This document shows, one piece after another, positions 11,391-22,830 of a DNA stretch of 64,000 bases. A model generated the notes under the pieces. The model ran no database searches, was not told the DNA's origin, and was given only the letters and a program-made list of their open reading frames with translations. The translations under genes were made by a program, and so were the position numbers. This DNA is from Meconema thalassinum. Its lineage: Eukaryota; Arthropoda; Insecta; Orthoptera; Tettigoniidae. The DNA lies in the NCBI GenBank assembly GCA_946902985.2, contig OX336392.1, positions 465,708,693 to 465,772,692 of the forward strand, written 5' to 3'. Position 1 is the stretch's first letter, and each line of letters opens with the position of its first letter.

Positions 11391-14300
11391 CGTTGCGATC
11401 ATAACCCCAGGGCAGGCTAGTGAGCAGGTCATCAGCCCACACACGCTTGTTATCCATGGAGGCGAGGGTGCGTTTTCTCTGTTCCACAAGATACAAATGA
11501 TGGTTGCTGGATTGTATCCTGCACTGTGTATGAGACATAGCTTTGCCAGTGCGTAAAACCGCTAAGTAATCGTCTACACGTAGCGATTTTACCACTGCCC
11601 TACCTACACCTTTTGCTCTCTTGGCTTCCTTACAGTCGAGTGTGCGGTAAGCATACATTTTTGAAGCCAAACCTACGAATTCCGTCATAATGGAATCACC
11701 GCATTCATCTTTTAAAACGCCCATTTCCTTCTTGTTCTTTATGGGCAGCTGAAACACGTTGTCAGCACTATAGCAAGAGGTGTCGAACCAGTCACTATGT
11801 TGCCTCATGACGTCATAGGGGTTGCAGTGGCGAATGTGGTAAATGAATGAGTCCGTGTCCATATACAAAAGAGAGACGTCCTCAAAATGGCGTTTCGCAA
11901 ACTCATAGTGGAATCGATACATGACCGATTTAGAAAAGTCTAAAATGACTTGACCCAAGTAAATGGGCTTATCCATGGTCACGCTGGTCTTACTCATTTC
12001 AATAGTAGCCAAATCCTCATCGATAATTTTGATCGATTTGAAATTTGGCTTGGCAATGTACCGCCGGGCACCCCACCGCCCCTCCCAGACATTCATCAAT
12101 TTAATGTCACGGTATTTGCGGACATTCTCCATAGACTTGCCATAGATGCAGTTGTTCATTAATTTAAAAAAATTAATTTCAAACTGCTGTGTTGCCATTT
12201 GTCGGTGCTCTGTGTTGAGTCGCATGTATGGCTCAAGCCATGCTTTTTGAGCAAAAGAAATACCCCTGTGGACTTTCTTCAACACCAAGCCTTGGGCGAG
12301 GCATTGCACCAACATTTGGATATGTAGCACATACCGATTTTTGTTGTAAAGTGTGCCCATGAGTTTTTCAGTTTTCACTTTACTGTCAGGGGGAACCATT
12401 TGCTCAAGACAGAATGGGAAATCGGCATGTTCATCATACAAGGATGATGGATATTCAATATCCACTTCTAGCACATATCCACGGCCTGTTTCTTGGCTAG
12501 CCATGTTCACATGAAATTCTGACACTTGTTTCTCTGTCAGCCAAGCAAACTTCCCATAGGGCAAAGGCTGACTCATGGCGTAACCGTACAAATTATTCAC
12601 GTCATAGTACATTAAGTACGATTCTGGTTTGTCTGGTGAATAATCAGGCATGTAGACATTGTTCGCTTCAGCATGGCGTTGGTTAAGTGACACAAAGCCG
12701 CCACGAATGCCCTTTTCAAAAAATAGAACCATGTCTACGTCAGTGAGTAAATCCAATTCCACTTGAATGTATTTCAAAGCGGCATCGAACGAGAGTCCAG
12801 GACTCGTGTAATAGTGAGCCGGATCAAGACCGTAAATGTGTTGACACAAGTTACGGAATTTTTCAAACACATCAGTGAGCAGCAATACATCCAGTTTTAG
12901 GTAATGCAAAGCATATTCACTTAGCGTCTTCATGCCAAACACTCGCCAAACTTGACATGCATGTGCATAGTCTTCATCGGAAACGGTACTGCGTGTTAGT
13001 TTCGAGTAAAATTTCTCTTGTGGAGGGAGTTTTCTTTGCTTTAACACGTCCCAGCTGTTGCAGAAATCATACGGGAATATACCTTTCCGAATGCACAATT
13101 GAAATTGCTCAGGATCATTAAAATGCATTCTAGTATTTTTTAATTCCTCCTCATTCAAGCCATTCACAAGGCTGTCGAGCGAGGATGCCATAAACTTAAA
13201 GGAATCCAAAAATCGAATGCTAAAGTTGCTCAACCACCATGTCAGGGCTGTAAAACGCTCATGGTTTTGGGGAATAATGGTAAACGAGCCCTTGTTAACA
13301 TGGCCCAATTCACGAATCAAAAACTGAATGTCATAATTCGCCAGATTGTGGAAAAAGACACCGATGAAACGAGGAGCTGGAAAGTTCAAGTTGCATTTAC
13401 TATGCGCAGCTCCACGAAACTCCCCCGTAAAGTGCGAGTGATCACGAACGGTGTCTTCAGCATTGATCAGTGGCTTTTCGCAAATATGGCATGTCATGGC
13501 ATGCTCATACTGCTGCTGTTGTTCTGGAGATAGGCTCATGGGTACTGGGTGGTCCAGTAATTCCTGTACATGGTCGGCCAACTTGACAAGTTCATCCAAG
13601 AACCATTTGGCACAATCTGGCCCCTCACGGTATTTGTAAACGGATTGTGTGGGGTCATGGGCACACACCACATTAAATCCTATGGCAAAGGGTTCATGTT
13701 TTTGAATGGGTGTGGTTGAGCTCATGGAGGGATCTGGTTCACATCCCGCCATGGGTGTGGTGAGAGCTTCGAAATCTGCATATACCACATAGGGAACAGT
13801 GTCACGCTTATGAATGTCCTTAAACTTTAACACAGCCTTGTCCCCTTGTGGCAATATCAATCTCACCGCTTCCTGAGTAACACAATCTACCCTATGACGT
13901 TCCAAAGAAGTAGGCGTCCAAAAGTATTGGAGACAACGGTCACAAATATGCTTTATACCATGTGCTTTGGACATTTGACTGCTTAGCAATCTACTCAGGC
14001 TTTTAATGAGGCAATAGTGATTCACTTCTCCTACAGATAAATATAAAAGATGAATGTGATGTCGTTTCGGTTCTTTTGTGGCATAAAGAGGACCCACAAT
14101 CTCATCACCGTCAAGGCCATACACCATGAACGAAAAGTCCTGGTTGTCTCGTTCAAACCTATGGATCTCGGTTAAGTCCATAGGGAACGTCACTCGAGTT
14201 AAATTTAAAGTATGTTTCAATTCAACAAACTTGGCCTTGTACATTCCTGGTCTGTTAACATGACGATCTTGAGCTGGCTGCAAGTACGCAGCCACAGCCC

Positions 14301-14823
14301 ACAGAAAGCAATCATTGTCATGGTTCTCAATATTCACCACAGCCTTTTTCGAAGCTATTGCTGGAGGTGTTTTAATATAGCTAGACCCAGCATTCAACGG
14401 GTTGAAATGACAAATGTTGATTTGTAAATGATGAATTTTGTCTAAGGCTAGACCACTCGGTCCTTGTTGCAGTTTATCAAATTTTGACAGCAAGGCATTC
14501 ACCACGTGGGTTTCATACCACTGTTCCAAATTATGGGCTATGAATAGCTCTTGCATTTTACTGCAAATATAGAATGTCTCTTTATGCTCTACATCCTTCT
14601 TTTTATATACGAAATCGCACACTAGTTCTGTATTCACCTTTAAAGCCGTATGCAACCTTTGCGCTGTACAAATTTCAATTTTAAAAATTTCAAAACAAGA
14701 TTCTAAAAATTCTTTGGGAATCGAACTTTTTCTAACATTCACTATGCGGCCAGAGCACACACGCGATTTGAAACAACTGTTTAGGGTTTCCCAAGTTAAC
14801 GTATCCGCAGCAGTAAAAGACAT
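11368..14823 (-). CDS. Protein-primed family-B DNA polymerase with endonuclease-VII-like insert (Polinton/Maverick type)
   Basis: The frame is open for about 1,150 codons. Visible in order (residues counted from 14,841): Cys pair near 310; exonuclease I VYADFEAL (~355); a zinc/HNH endonuclease-VII-like block CHICEKP...RDHSHFTG (~450-485); exonuclease II NLANYDIQF; exonuclease III YLKLDVLL; polymerase A DVNNLYGYAMSQPLP (~747); polymerase B KLMNNCIYGKS (~892); polymerase C YMDTDS (~994); and TEFVGLASKMYAY. All catalytic residues are present. This architecture is known from Polinton/Maverick elements, where the enzyme replicates the element from a protein primer. The final residues derive from the adjoining SINE head, so the natural C-terminus has been replaced. 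ATG at 14,823 is the first Met in the exon, but upstream exons may be spliced on at 14,776. No capsid, integrase or packaging ATPase gene is seen nearby. Confidence 0.85.
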   Translation of the reverse strand: MSFTAADTLTWETLNSCFKSRVCSGRIVNVRKSSIPKEFLESCFEIFKIEICTAQRLHTALKVNTELVCDFVYKKKDVEHKETFYICSKMQELFIAHNLEQWYETHVVNALLSKFDKLQQGPSGLALDKIHHLQINICHFNPLNAGSSYIKTPPAIASKKAVVNIENHDNDCFLWAVAAYLQPAQDRHVNRPGMYKAKFVELKHTLNLTRVTFPMDLTEIHRFERDNQDFSFMVYGLDGDEIVGPLYATKEPKRHHIHLLYLSVGEVNHYCLIKSLSRLLSSQMSKAHGIKHICDRCLQYFWTPTSLERHRVDCVTQEAVRLILPQGDKAVLKFKDIHKRDTVPYVVYADFEALTTPMAGCEPDPSMSSTTPIQKHEPFAIGFNVVCAHDPTQSVYKYREGPDCAKWFLDELVKLADHVQELLDHPVPMSLSPEQQQQYEHAMTCHICEKPLINAEDTVRDHSHFTGEFRGAAHSKCNLNFPAPRFIGVFFHNLANYDIQFLIRELGHVNKGSFTIIPQNHERFTALTWWLSNFSIRFLDSFKFMASSLDSLVNGLNEEELKNTRMHFNDPEQFQLCIRKGIFPYDFCNSWDVLKQRKLPPQEKFYSKLTRSTVSDEDYAHACQVWRVFGMKTLSEYALHYLKLDVLLLTDVFEKFRNLCQHIYGLDPAHYYTSPGLSFDAALKYIQVELDLLTDVDMVLFFEKGIRGGFVSLNQRHAEANNVYMPDYSPDKPESYLMYYDVNNLYGYAMSQPLPYGKFAWLTEKQVSEFHVNMASQETGRGYVLEVDIEYPSSLYDEHADFPFCLEQMVPPDSKVKTEKLMGTLYNKNRYVLHIQMLVQCLAQGLVLKKVHRGISFAQKAWLEPYMRLNTEHRQMATQQFEINFFKLMNNCIYGKSMENVRKYRDIKLMNVWEGRWGARRYIAKPNFKSIKIIDEDLATIEMSKTSVTMDKPIYLGQVILDFSKSVMYRFHYEFAKRHFEDVSLLYMDTDSFIYHIRHCNPYDVMRQHSDWFDTSCYSADNVFQLPIKNKKEMGVLKDECGDSIMTEFVGLASKMYAYRTLDCKEAKRAKGVGRAVVKSLRVDDYLAVLRTGKAMSHTQCRIQSSNHHLYLVEQRKRTLASMDNKRVWADDLLTSLPWGYDRNDPPGAHI

Positions 14824-14845
14824 TATTTTGAAAGAACACACTCAC

Positions 14846-14932
14846 CTGAGTTTAGAAATGTAGACTGTCTGACAATAATCCAAAAAACACACACGTTCCT
14901 GGTTATTCACAGAGGTCAAGCGTTTTCCAACA
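14846..14932 (-). other. Putative coding exon joined to the polymerase core by a 69-bp intron
   Basis: On the minus strand the exon starts after a TTTTATTTCTTTTTAGAG acceptor (14,933) and ends CTCAG/GTGAGTG at 14,846/14,845. It is 87 nt long and open in one frame only. A 69-nt intron (14,777-14,845) ends CTAAACAG. The exon's trailing AG completes a codon with the first base of the downstream exon and enters the polymerase frame. What is seen is splice consensus plus phase agreement; splicing itself is inferred. Confidence 0.5.
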
Positions 14933-15045
14933 CTCTAAAAAGAAATAAAATAAACCACCATAAGTATATCCATTCCATATAGTTTATGCATTTCATAAAC
15001 AAAACAAAATCAAACAGGTTATATATTTAAAAAAACAAATCTCAC

Positions 15046-15179
15046 CTTGACGTGTAATGCTTTTCTATATTCCCGTCTCGTGGGCTAGTATGGAAATGGT
15101 TTTCTTTTCTAGTTGTCTGTCTTTCTCTTTCTTTAATATATTTCCCACAGACACACGACAGGTAGGCTATACACGTTAT
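15046..15179 (-). other. Putative further upstream coding exon of the polymerase gene
   Basis: A 134-nt minus-strand segment after TTTGTTTGCAG (15,180) and before AAG/GTGAGAT (15,045). It is open in one frame and encodes a basic, Cys-containing stretch (LSCVCGKYIKERERQ). Its final AG joins in phase to the T at 14,932 across a 113-nt intron. It has no in-frame ATG, so the start codon must lie in another exon that I could not define. A donor-like GGTAGGTATA near 15,280 suggests where the preceding exon ends. Confidence 0.5.
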
Positions 15180-16023
15180 CTGCAAACAAATAAATAAATA
15201 AAATCATTAATTATCTAATCAATAAATAATTGCATGTATTTATATAAAATCAATAAATATATAAATGAATAAATATATACCTACCCCACAACAAGGTTAA
15301 GTATTTTCCACCAACACCAAAACTGATAAACGCAGTGTGTTCAAAGGTAGTCACCTAAGTGAGCGTGGAAATGATAACGACATGTCTTTATATATGCTAC
15401 GTTGCATGTATAATCTTTTTTTTCCCACGCTTTGACCATTCTGTTATCAGGCACGTGGACAGCTAACGTCCCAGGCGAACACCTGTGGCGAATCAAATTT
15501 CACATGAACTTGCATTTTGTCACGTACGAAGCAAAACAGGATGTCACTGGTTTAGCCTACATGTGGTTTCACAAATGTGTGTGCATGCCTTTCACACTCC
15601 CCTGCAACCACGATGGTCAGATTATTTCACCTTCAAGCGTCACCTGTTGTCAAGTCAGATCGGAGCCTTCCAATAATCTCAAATGACATTCACCTCCTGC
15701 TCGTCGGCAAGTTTATTTTCTCTACTCGCTTCGACCAACATAGAACCAAGTTCTCATCACCGTTTACACGTTAAAGGTAAAATATCAGAAAACGCACGCT
15801 CGCTCTGTCATACACCGACTCGTCGAAATATCAATTAATCTATTGAACACAGCCACCGTGGTCAGCGACAAGTTCGTTGAAACACACACACCCAGCCGTA
15901 TCGTCTCTCTCAACCACCACGCTTCATGAACATTATAAACAGGTAAAGAAAAAGAAAACGTTTTTTCAACATGTATGGCGTTAGACCCATGTGAATTATT
16001 TTTTGAAAAAAAATATCTACCAC
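15180..16023. other. Upstream region of the polymerase gene (copy B), no convincing gene
   Basis: Same content as 2,936-3,779: putative first intron and exon, the TATA-like motif, then unassigned sequence. Confidence 0.5.
15385..15392 (-). promoter_or_regulatory. TATA-like element upstream of the polymerase exons
   Basis: The minus strand reads GCATATATAAAGACATG here, about 100 bp upstream of the first donor-like site. It is a plausible core promoter for the spliced polymerase transcript. AT-rich surroundings make chance occurrence quite possible. Confidence 0.3.
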
Positions 16024-16754
16024 ATTTGAAAGGGAGTGTTAGCCCGAGTCCTAGGACACCTCGTACATGTCTCTAGCGTTATTGGTTCGTGAGATATCGG
16101 CAAAAATCACAAAAAACACGTGTTTACCCCCAAAATCGCGTTTCCAAAATTTTTTAAAATTACAACGAGTGGTCCATAGCAAAGAGGACGTCTTCCCGAA
16201 TCCTTGGACCCATCGTACATGCCTCTAGCGTTATTGCTTCGTGAAATATCGGCAAAATCACAAAAAACACGTGTTTACCCCAAAATCGCGTTTCCCAAAT
16301 TTTTTAAAATTACAACGAGTGGTCCATAGCAAAGAGGACGTCTTCCCGAATCCTTGGACCCATCGTACATGCCTCTAGCGTTATTGCTTCGTGAAATATC
16401 GGCAAAATCACAAAAAACACGTGTTTACCCCAAAATCGCGTTTCCCAAATTTTTTTAAAATTACAATGAGTAGTCCATAGCAAAGAGGACATCACCCTGA
16501 GTACTTGGACCTGTCGAACACACCTCTAGCATGATTGGTTCACGAGATATCGGCAAAATCACAAAAACACGTGTTTACCCCAAAATCGAGTTTCCAATTT
16601 TATTAAAAATTATAACGAGTGGTCCATAGCAGAGAGGACGTCACCCCGAGTCCTTGGACCTGTCGAACATGCCTCTAGCATGATTGGTTCGCGAGATATA
16701 GCAAAAAGTCTAAAATCACGTTTTTACCCCAAAAAGACTGTGTTTCCAGATTTT
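16024..16754. repeat. 150-bp satellite array (copy B)
   Basis: Duplicate of 3,780-4,510. The ACGAGTGGTCC phrase recurs at 16,165, 16,315, about 16,466 and 16,615. Confidence 0.85.
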
Positions 16755-17352
16755 CACCTTTTCGACACCGACATTCCCGTAAAGAGCACGACGAGACGAA
16801 AAAAACGAATCCAAGCACGCCCTCCTAGCATGGCTCCTTCCATTCCAAGGTCGCAGGGGCTCACAACTTCCTAAGTGAGGCAGCTCTGTCCTTACCACAC
16901 TACTGCAGGTTTTCATTCTATAGACTTGAAATTTATTTTGGGGGTAGAGGGGGTAGGGACCATTGATTTACGTTAAACAATTTTTTTTGTAGAGTTCCTA
17001 GTTTCCAAAATATAGGATTTTCAAAATTCCAGTGTTTTCAAACAAATATAAAAAATAAAAATTTTTTATTACAAAAAATAAAGGTCATAAAGACTGTTCG
17101 TTTGAGCCATGGCACAACGTTCTATCCTGTTTGGTTTTCAAACTATCGCCTATTTTCGAAAACAAAAATTTTCAAAAAAATTTTGAAAAATATAATGAGT
17201 GGTCCATAGCAAAGAGGACGTCAGCCCGAGTCCAACAATACCTCATTTGTCAAAATCGGACCATGCGTTCAAGAGATATTTAACATGGCTGAGGCTTAGT
17301 AGTAGAGCAAGGGGGGTTCTGAAGTGGGGCAGAACTCCTAGTACTCCACTAC
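16755..17352. other. Unassigned AT-rich stretch between satellite and LINE (copy B)
   Basis: Duplicate of 4,511-5,108; no gene seen. The LINE 3' UTR begins at about 17,353, again lacking its terminal hairpin and tail. Confidence 0.5.
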
Positions 17353-20300
17353 TCACTGCCATGGATGAAGCGAAAATGGTGTTTATAAAACAGACAGTGA
17401 GCCCCCCAAAAAATTATGCCTTATTTGAATAAAAAAGAATAAAAGGCGGATTGTAAAAAAGGATAAAACAAATAAGGCATAGTGAACAATACAATACATA
17501 ACACAATACAAAACATAAAACAGATTTAACCACAATTAAAAGTCGTAACTACACATTAAAACTTAGAAAAGTAACCACTCTCCCTCATGAACCGGATGAC
17601 GAGGTCAGCTGACGGCCCGTCATCACGGAGAATAAGGGAGAGGGTATTAGGCAGTTTAAGAGTCCCGCGCAGATCGGCCAGATCCACACACTCCAAGAGA
17701 AGGTGTGCCACGGTTAGGTGGGCGCCGCAAGTACACACAGGACGATCTTCTCTCTTTAGCAAGTGAGAGTGCGTAGCAATCCCATGGCCGATCCGGAGTC
17801 GACAGAGTACCACAGCTTCCTTCCGGAGAGATCGGAAGGAAGATTTCCACACCTTCGTTGTCTCCTTGATGCCTCTCAGTTTGTTGGGTGGAGGCGTGGC
17901 ACGCCATGCCTCCTCCCAATGCGTCAGGATCGAATGCCGCAACTGAGAGCGCACATCACTAGCAGGCACCTTATACGGTAGCGAGGGCAGTGCGACTGCC
18001 TCTCTCGCCGACTGATCAGCAAGCTCGTTTCCCGCAATACCCATGTGGCTAGGAAGCCACACAAAGGTCACCCAGGTTCCAGCGTTACGCAAACTGACGA
18101 GCTGGTCGTGCACACGCTGGACCAACGGGTGCTTCGGGAAACACACATCGATCGCCTGCAGCGCACTCAGAGAGTCAGTACACACAAGAAAGTGCTGGTG
18201 ATCGTCTGATAACGGGTACCGCAGAGCCTCTAAGATGGCATAGAGCTCCGCAGTGTACACGCCACAGGCCTCGGGAAGTGAAAAGAGAAACCGACGATCC
18301 TCAACCACAAATGCACAGCCTACGTTCTCGTTTACCCTCGAAACGTCCGTGAATACAAGCCCTGATCCCGGATACCGTGTCACCACGGACTGGAACAGCC
18401 TCCGATGGACGGAGGAGTCCGTGTCCGACTTGGGGCCGGTGTGCAGATCCAGGATGATATCAGGGCGAGAGACCATCCACGGAGGGGCCTTGCTAAGTAC
18501 TCGGACGATACAGGAGACAGAAGGAAATCGGAACTGACGGTATAAGTCATCCTAGCGAATCCCCGCCGGCCGAGTGGCCCGGGCGAGCACATCATAGAGC
18601 CGGCAATTCGGATTGTAAAACAAACATGGATAGCTTGGATGAAGTGGCATCTGTCGAATAGTTGCAGCATAGGTCAGCAGTACTTGTTGGCGCCTCAGGT
18701 GTAAAGGAGGTACGCCAGCCTCGGCGAGCAAGCTGACGACTGGGCTTGTCCGAAAGGCACCCGTCGCCAGCCTCACACCGCCGTGGTGGACACTGTCCAG
18801 TTTAACAAGCACTGACTTACGGGCCGAACCATATGCTACACTGCCATAATCTAACCTAGATAAAATCAGTGACTTATAAAAACGCAGGAGCACCGCGAGG
18901 TCCGCCCCCCCCCCCCCCCCCATGATGTGCCGCTAAGAAACCACAACATGTTGAGTTTCTTAGCGCAGGCAGTTTTCAAACACCGCACGTGTGGTTCCCA
19001 CGTCAATTTCTGATCGAAAAGGAGCCCAAGGAACCGGTACGCAGCAACAACAGGCAAAGCTACATTGCCCAGATAAAGCTCAGGATCTGGATGGAGGGTG
19101 CGCTTTCGGCAGAAATGGACAACCGAGGACTTAGCGGTTGAGAATCGAAAGCCATGCTCCAGTGTCCAGCGTTCCACTCTCCGAATAGCTTGTTGTAGCT
19201 GTCGTTCAGCGACCGCCATATTTTGCGCACTATAATGTAGAGCGAAGTCGTCTACATATAGCGACGGTACCACTGCTGGACCAGCAGCAGCGACTATACC
19301 GTTTATGGCAATCGCAAATAATGTTACGCTAAGCACCGATCCCTGTGGGACTCCGTTTTCCTGTATATGATATTGCGAATATGTCCCCCCTATTCGGACA
19401 CGGAACAGGCGAAGGGACAGAAAATTCGCAATAAAAACCGGCAAGTTTCCTCGGAATTTCCATGGATGCAGGGTAGAGAGGATGCCGTAACGCCAAGTGG
19501 TGTCATAGGCCTTCTCGAGGTCAAAGAAAACAGTGACTAGGTACTGTCTCCGGAGAAAAGCGTCCCGTATGGCAGTCCCCAGGCGTACCAGATGGTCGTT
19601 GGTACACCGAGACGCCCTGAAACCACACTGGTATTCAGACAGGTGTCCCCGTTTCTCCAGGACCCACACCAGGCGCCGATTGACCATCCTCTCAAAGAGC
19701 TTGCACAAACCGTTAGTGAGACAAATAGGTCTGTAACTCCCTGTCAATTTGGGATCCTTATCGGGCTTCAGGATAGGTATAATGATACCTTCCTGCCATT
19801 GCGCTGGAAACACACCTTCCAACCAGATACGATATTAAACACCCTGAGCAAATAGCGAATGCTCTCATCGTTAAGGTGTTTAAGCATCTGGTTGTGAATA
19901 TTATCCGGGCCAGGAGACGTGTCCTTGCAGAGCGCCAGCACTCCGCGGAGTTCCCACTCCGTAAAGGGCACGTTGTACTCCTCCGAAGCGCTGGAAGCAA
20001 AACTAAAGATGGAAACGTTCCGCTTCGCGCTTCAGGGCCACGAAGGCAGGGTCATAGTTATCGGAACCGGATATATCCGCAAAATACGAGGCGAGATGGT
20101 TTGCAACGCGATAAGGATCTGTAACCAGTTCATTATCAATGGAAATTCCCGGTACAGTAGAAGATGTCTGAATTCCCGAAATGCGTCGTAGTTTAGTACA
20201 CACTTGAGAGGAGGGGGTATGTGCCGTAATAGAAGACACATACCGTTCCCAGGATTGTTTCTTACTCTGGCGAATAAGAATCCGTGCCTTGGCACGAAAT

Positions 20301-20875
20301 TTCTTAAACGCCACCAAATTGGCCATGGTTGGACGCCGACGGTAGTGCTTGTGAGCGCGACGACGGTCTCTTATTGCCGCTGCAATATCCTCTGTCCACC
20401 AAGGGACGAGTTTGCGACGAGGAGTCCCAGAAAAGGATGGAATGGACTCTTCGGCGGCAGCAAGTAGCACATCGGTGATGTGCTGTACCTCGTCATCGAC
20501 GCTCCGGCAACCAAGATCAACGAACATAGCTCGTTCTTGAAACGAGGGCCAATTTGCCCGCTTAAGAACCCAACGACTGGGGAACTCCACGGGCATCTGG
20601 GTTAGAAGGGTAAGAACGATCGGGAAATGGTCACTGTCAAAGAGGTCGTCGTGTACATACCAACCAAATAGGGGGACCAGCGCACGGCTACACACACTCA
20701 AGTCAATGTGTGAGTACGTGCCGTGCGCTAAGCTAAAATGTGTAGCTTCCCCTGTATTTAATAGAGATAAATCCAACCCTAGAATTAAACCCTCCACGTC
20801 CCTTCCTCTGGGGCAGGAAGATGGTGATCCCCATTAGGGGTGATGAGAGTTGAAATCACCCACGAGTAGGAAAGG
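17353..20875 (-). pseudogene. I-clade LINE: 3' UTR and decayed ORF2 (RT, RNase H), copy B
   Basis: Duplicate of 5,109-8,631, with the same nonsense codon (near 18,554), the same 17-C run (18,905-18,921) and the same frameshifts. The shared lesions show that the LINE was already dead when the segment was duplicated. Confidence 0.9.
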
Positions 20876-21584
20876 ATGATGATGATGATAGTTGTTGTTT
20901 TAAGGGGCCTAACATCTAGGTTATCGGCCCCTGATGGTTTGGGTGATCGTAAAGATGAAAAAGAAAAGCGAACTTAAACCTAAAACTAACTACTAACCTA
21001 TATACTAGAAGAAGAAATGGAAAACTAAAGGAGAATAAGGCAAATAAAAGGACAGAAGGAAAAGAAATGCCCTCAACCCTCGGAGAAGGCGGATTGAGGG
21101 ACTTGGAAGGAAGGAGAGCCATGAAAGGCATATAGGGAAGTGAAAGAGGAGAGGGTCCGCCCCAAAGGTAAGGGACAAAAGGGGAAAACGGACCCAGCTC
21201 AGGAATCCCTCGGGGTCGCCAACTCCCGAACTCACCAGACGTGAGCCCCTGAGGGTGTAGCATTATCGAGGGTGCACCAGAAGTGGTGGGGCTACATACA
21301 CCCTGCCTCCTGAAGGGCCTAGAGCACAAGGCAGGAGGTAAAAGGAAGAGAAAAAGAAGGCTGACCCCTCGCAGAAGGAGGGTATCAGAAAAGATGAGAC
21401 AAGGGCCAATTATGGCGGGAAAGGAAGAGACTCCCTAGGCCTCGGATTCCCTAATACCGTCGGGGTCAGAAGAGAACAAGAGTTGACCAAGTGAGGTCGA
21501 CAGGAAAGAAGACAGAGAGGAGCCCGGCACAAGTAAGTGGAAGCAATGCCGGACTCAGCTGGGGCCCCGTGGTCGCCAACTCAC
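20876..21584 (-). mobile_element. SINE-like element in LINE ORF2, copy B
   Basis: Duplicate of 8,632-9,340, with TSD AGTAGGAAAGG on both sides (20,865-20,875 and 21,585-21,595). Confidence 0.9.
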
Positions 21585-21839
21585 AGTAGGAAAGGGACTG
21601 GAAGTTGATCAACAAGGTCAAAGACGTCATTAATATCAAGGGGATGGTTCGGTGGAAGGTACACGTTACAAACAGTTGTCATAGCAGGCAAGGACACGCG
21701 AACTGCAATAGCTTCCAGAGGAGTGGCGAGTGGAAACTCTTCACTATAGCAGTCAGAGCGAACGAAGGTACAAACGGCACCGGAAGCCCGGCCGGCGTCT
21801 TGTCGATGTTTAGAGTATAGTCGGAAACCTCTCAGAACA
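21585..21839 (-). pseudogene. LINE ORF2 endonuclease segment, copy B
   Basis: Duplicate of 9,341-9,595. Confidence 0.85.
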
Positions 21840-22576
21840 TGATGATGATGATGATAATTGTTGTTTTAAGGGGCCTAACATCTAGGTTATCGGCCCCTGA
21901 TGGTGTGGGTGATCGTGAAGATGAAAAAGAAAAGCGAACTTAAAACTAAAACTAACTACTAACCTACATACTAGAAGAAGAAATGGAAAATTAGAGGAGA
22001 ATAAGGCAAATAAAAGGACAGAAGGAAAAGAAATGCCCTCAACCCTCGGAGAAGGCGGTTTGAGGGACTTGGAAGGAAGGAGTGCCATGAAAGGCATATA
22101 GGAAATTGAAAAAGGAGAGGGTCCGCCCCAAAGGTAAGGGACAAAAGGGGAAAACGGACCCAGCTCAGGAATCCCTCGGGGTCGCCAACTCCCGAACTCA
22201 CCAGCCGTGAGCCCCTGAGGGTGTAGTATTATCTAGGGTGCACCAGAAGTGGTGGGGCTACATACACCCTGCCTCCTTAAGGGCCTAGAGCACAAGGCAG
22301 GAGGTAAAAGGAAGAGAAAAAGAAGGCTGACCCCTCGCAGAAGGAGGGTATCAGAAAAGATGAGACAAGGGCCAATTAAGGCGGGAAAGGAAGAGACTCC
22401 CTAGGCCTCGGATACCCTAATACCGTTGGGGTCAGAAGAGAACAAGAGTTGACCAAGTGAGGTCGACAGGAAAGAAGACAGAGAGGAGCCGGGCACAAGT
22501 AAGTGGAAGCAATGCCGGACTCAGCTGGGGCCCCGTGGTCGCCAACCCACGCCCACAAGATGTGAGCCCCTGGGGG
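21840..22576 (-). mobile_element. SINE-like element, complete, copy B
   Basis: Duplicate of 9,596-10,332, with TSD ACCTCTCAGAACA at 21,827-21,839 and 22,577-22,589. Confidence 0.92.
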
Positions 22577-22589
22577 ACCTCTCAGAACA

Positions 22590-22830
22590 GTCTCGTGAGC
22601 AGGTCTGAGGTTTGTTTCCTGTAGGAAGACTATACTCGCTGCGTATTGGGCAATAAGCTGACGGAGTTCTGTCAAATGCCTGTCATAACTGTTACAATTC
22701 CACTGTAACAGTGCCATTGTGTGAACTTAGGGAATAAGTTGGAGCAGCAAGCTACAACTTAGACTCTGGAGGATCTACAGTCACTACGTCGACTATAATC
22801 TCCATGTCCTCAGGCGAGGTCATGGAGTGA
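22590..22830 (-). pseudogene. LINE ORF2 start and ORF1 end, copy B
   Basis: Duplicate of 10,346-10,586, with the ORF2 ATG at 22,715-22,717. The GGTCATGGAGTGA at 22,818-22,830 is the left TSD of the following insertion. Confidence 0.85.
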
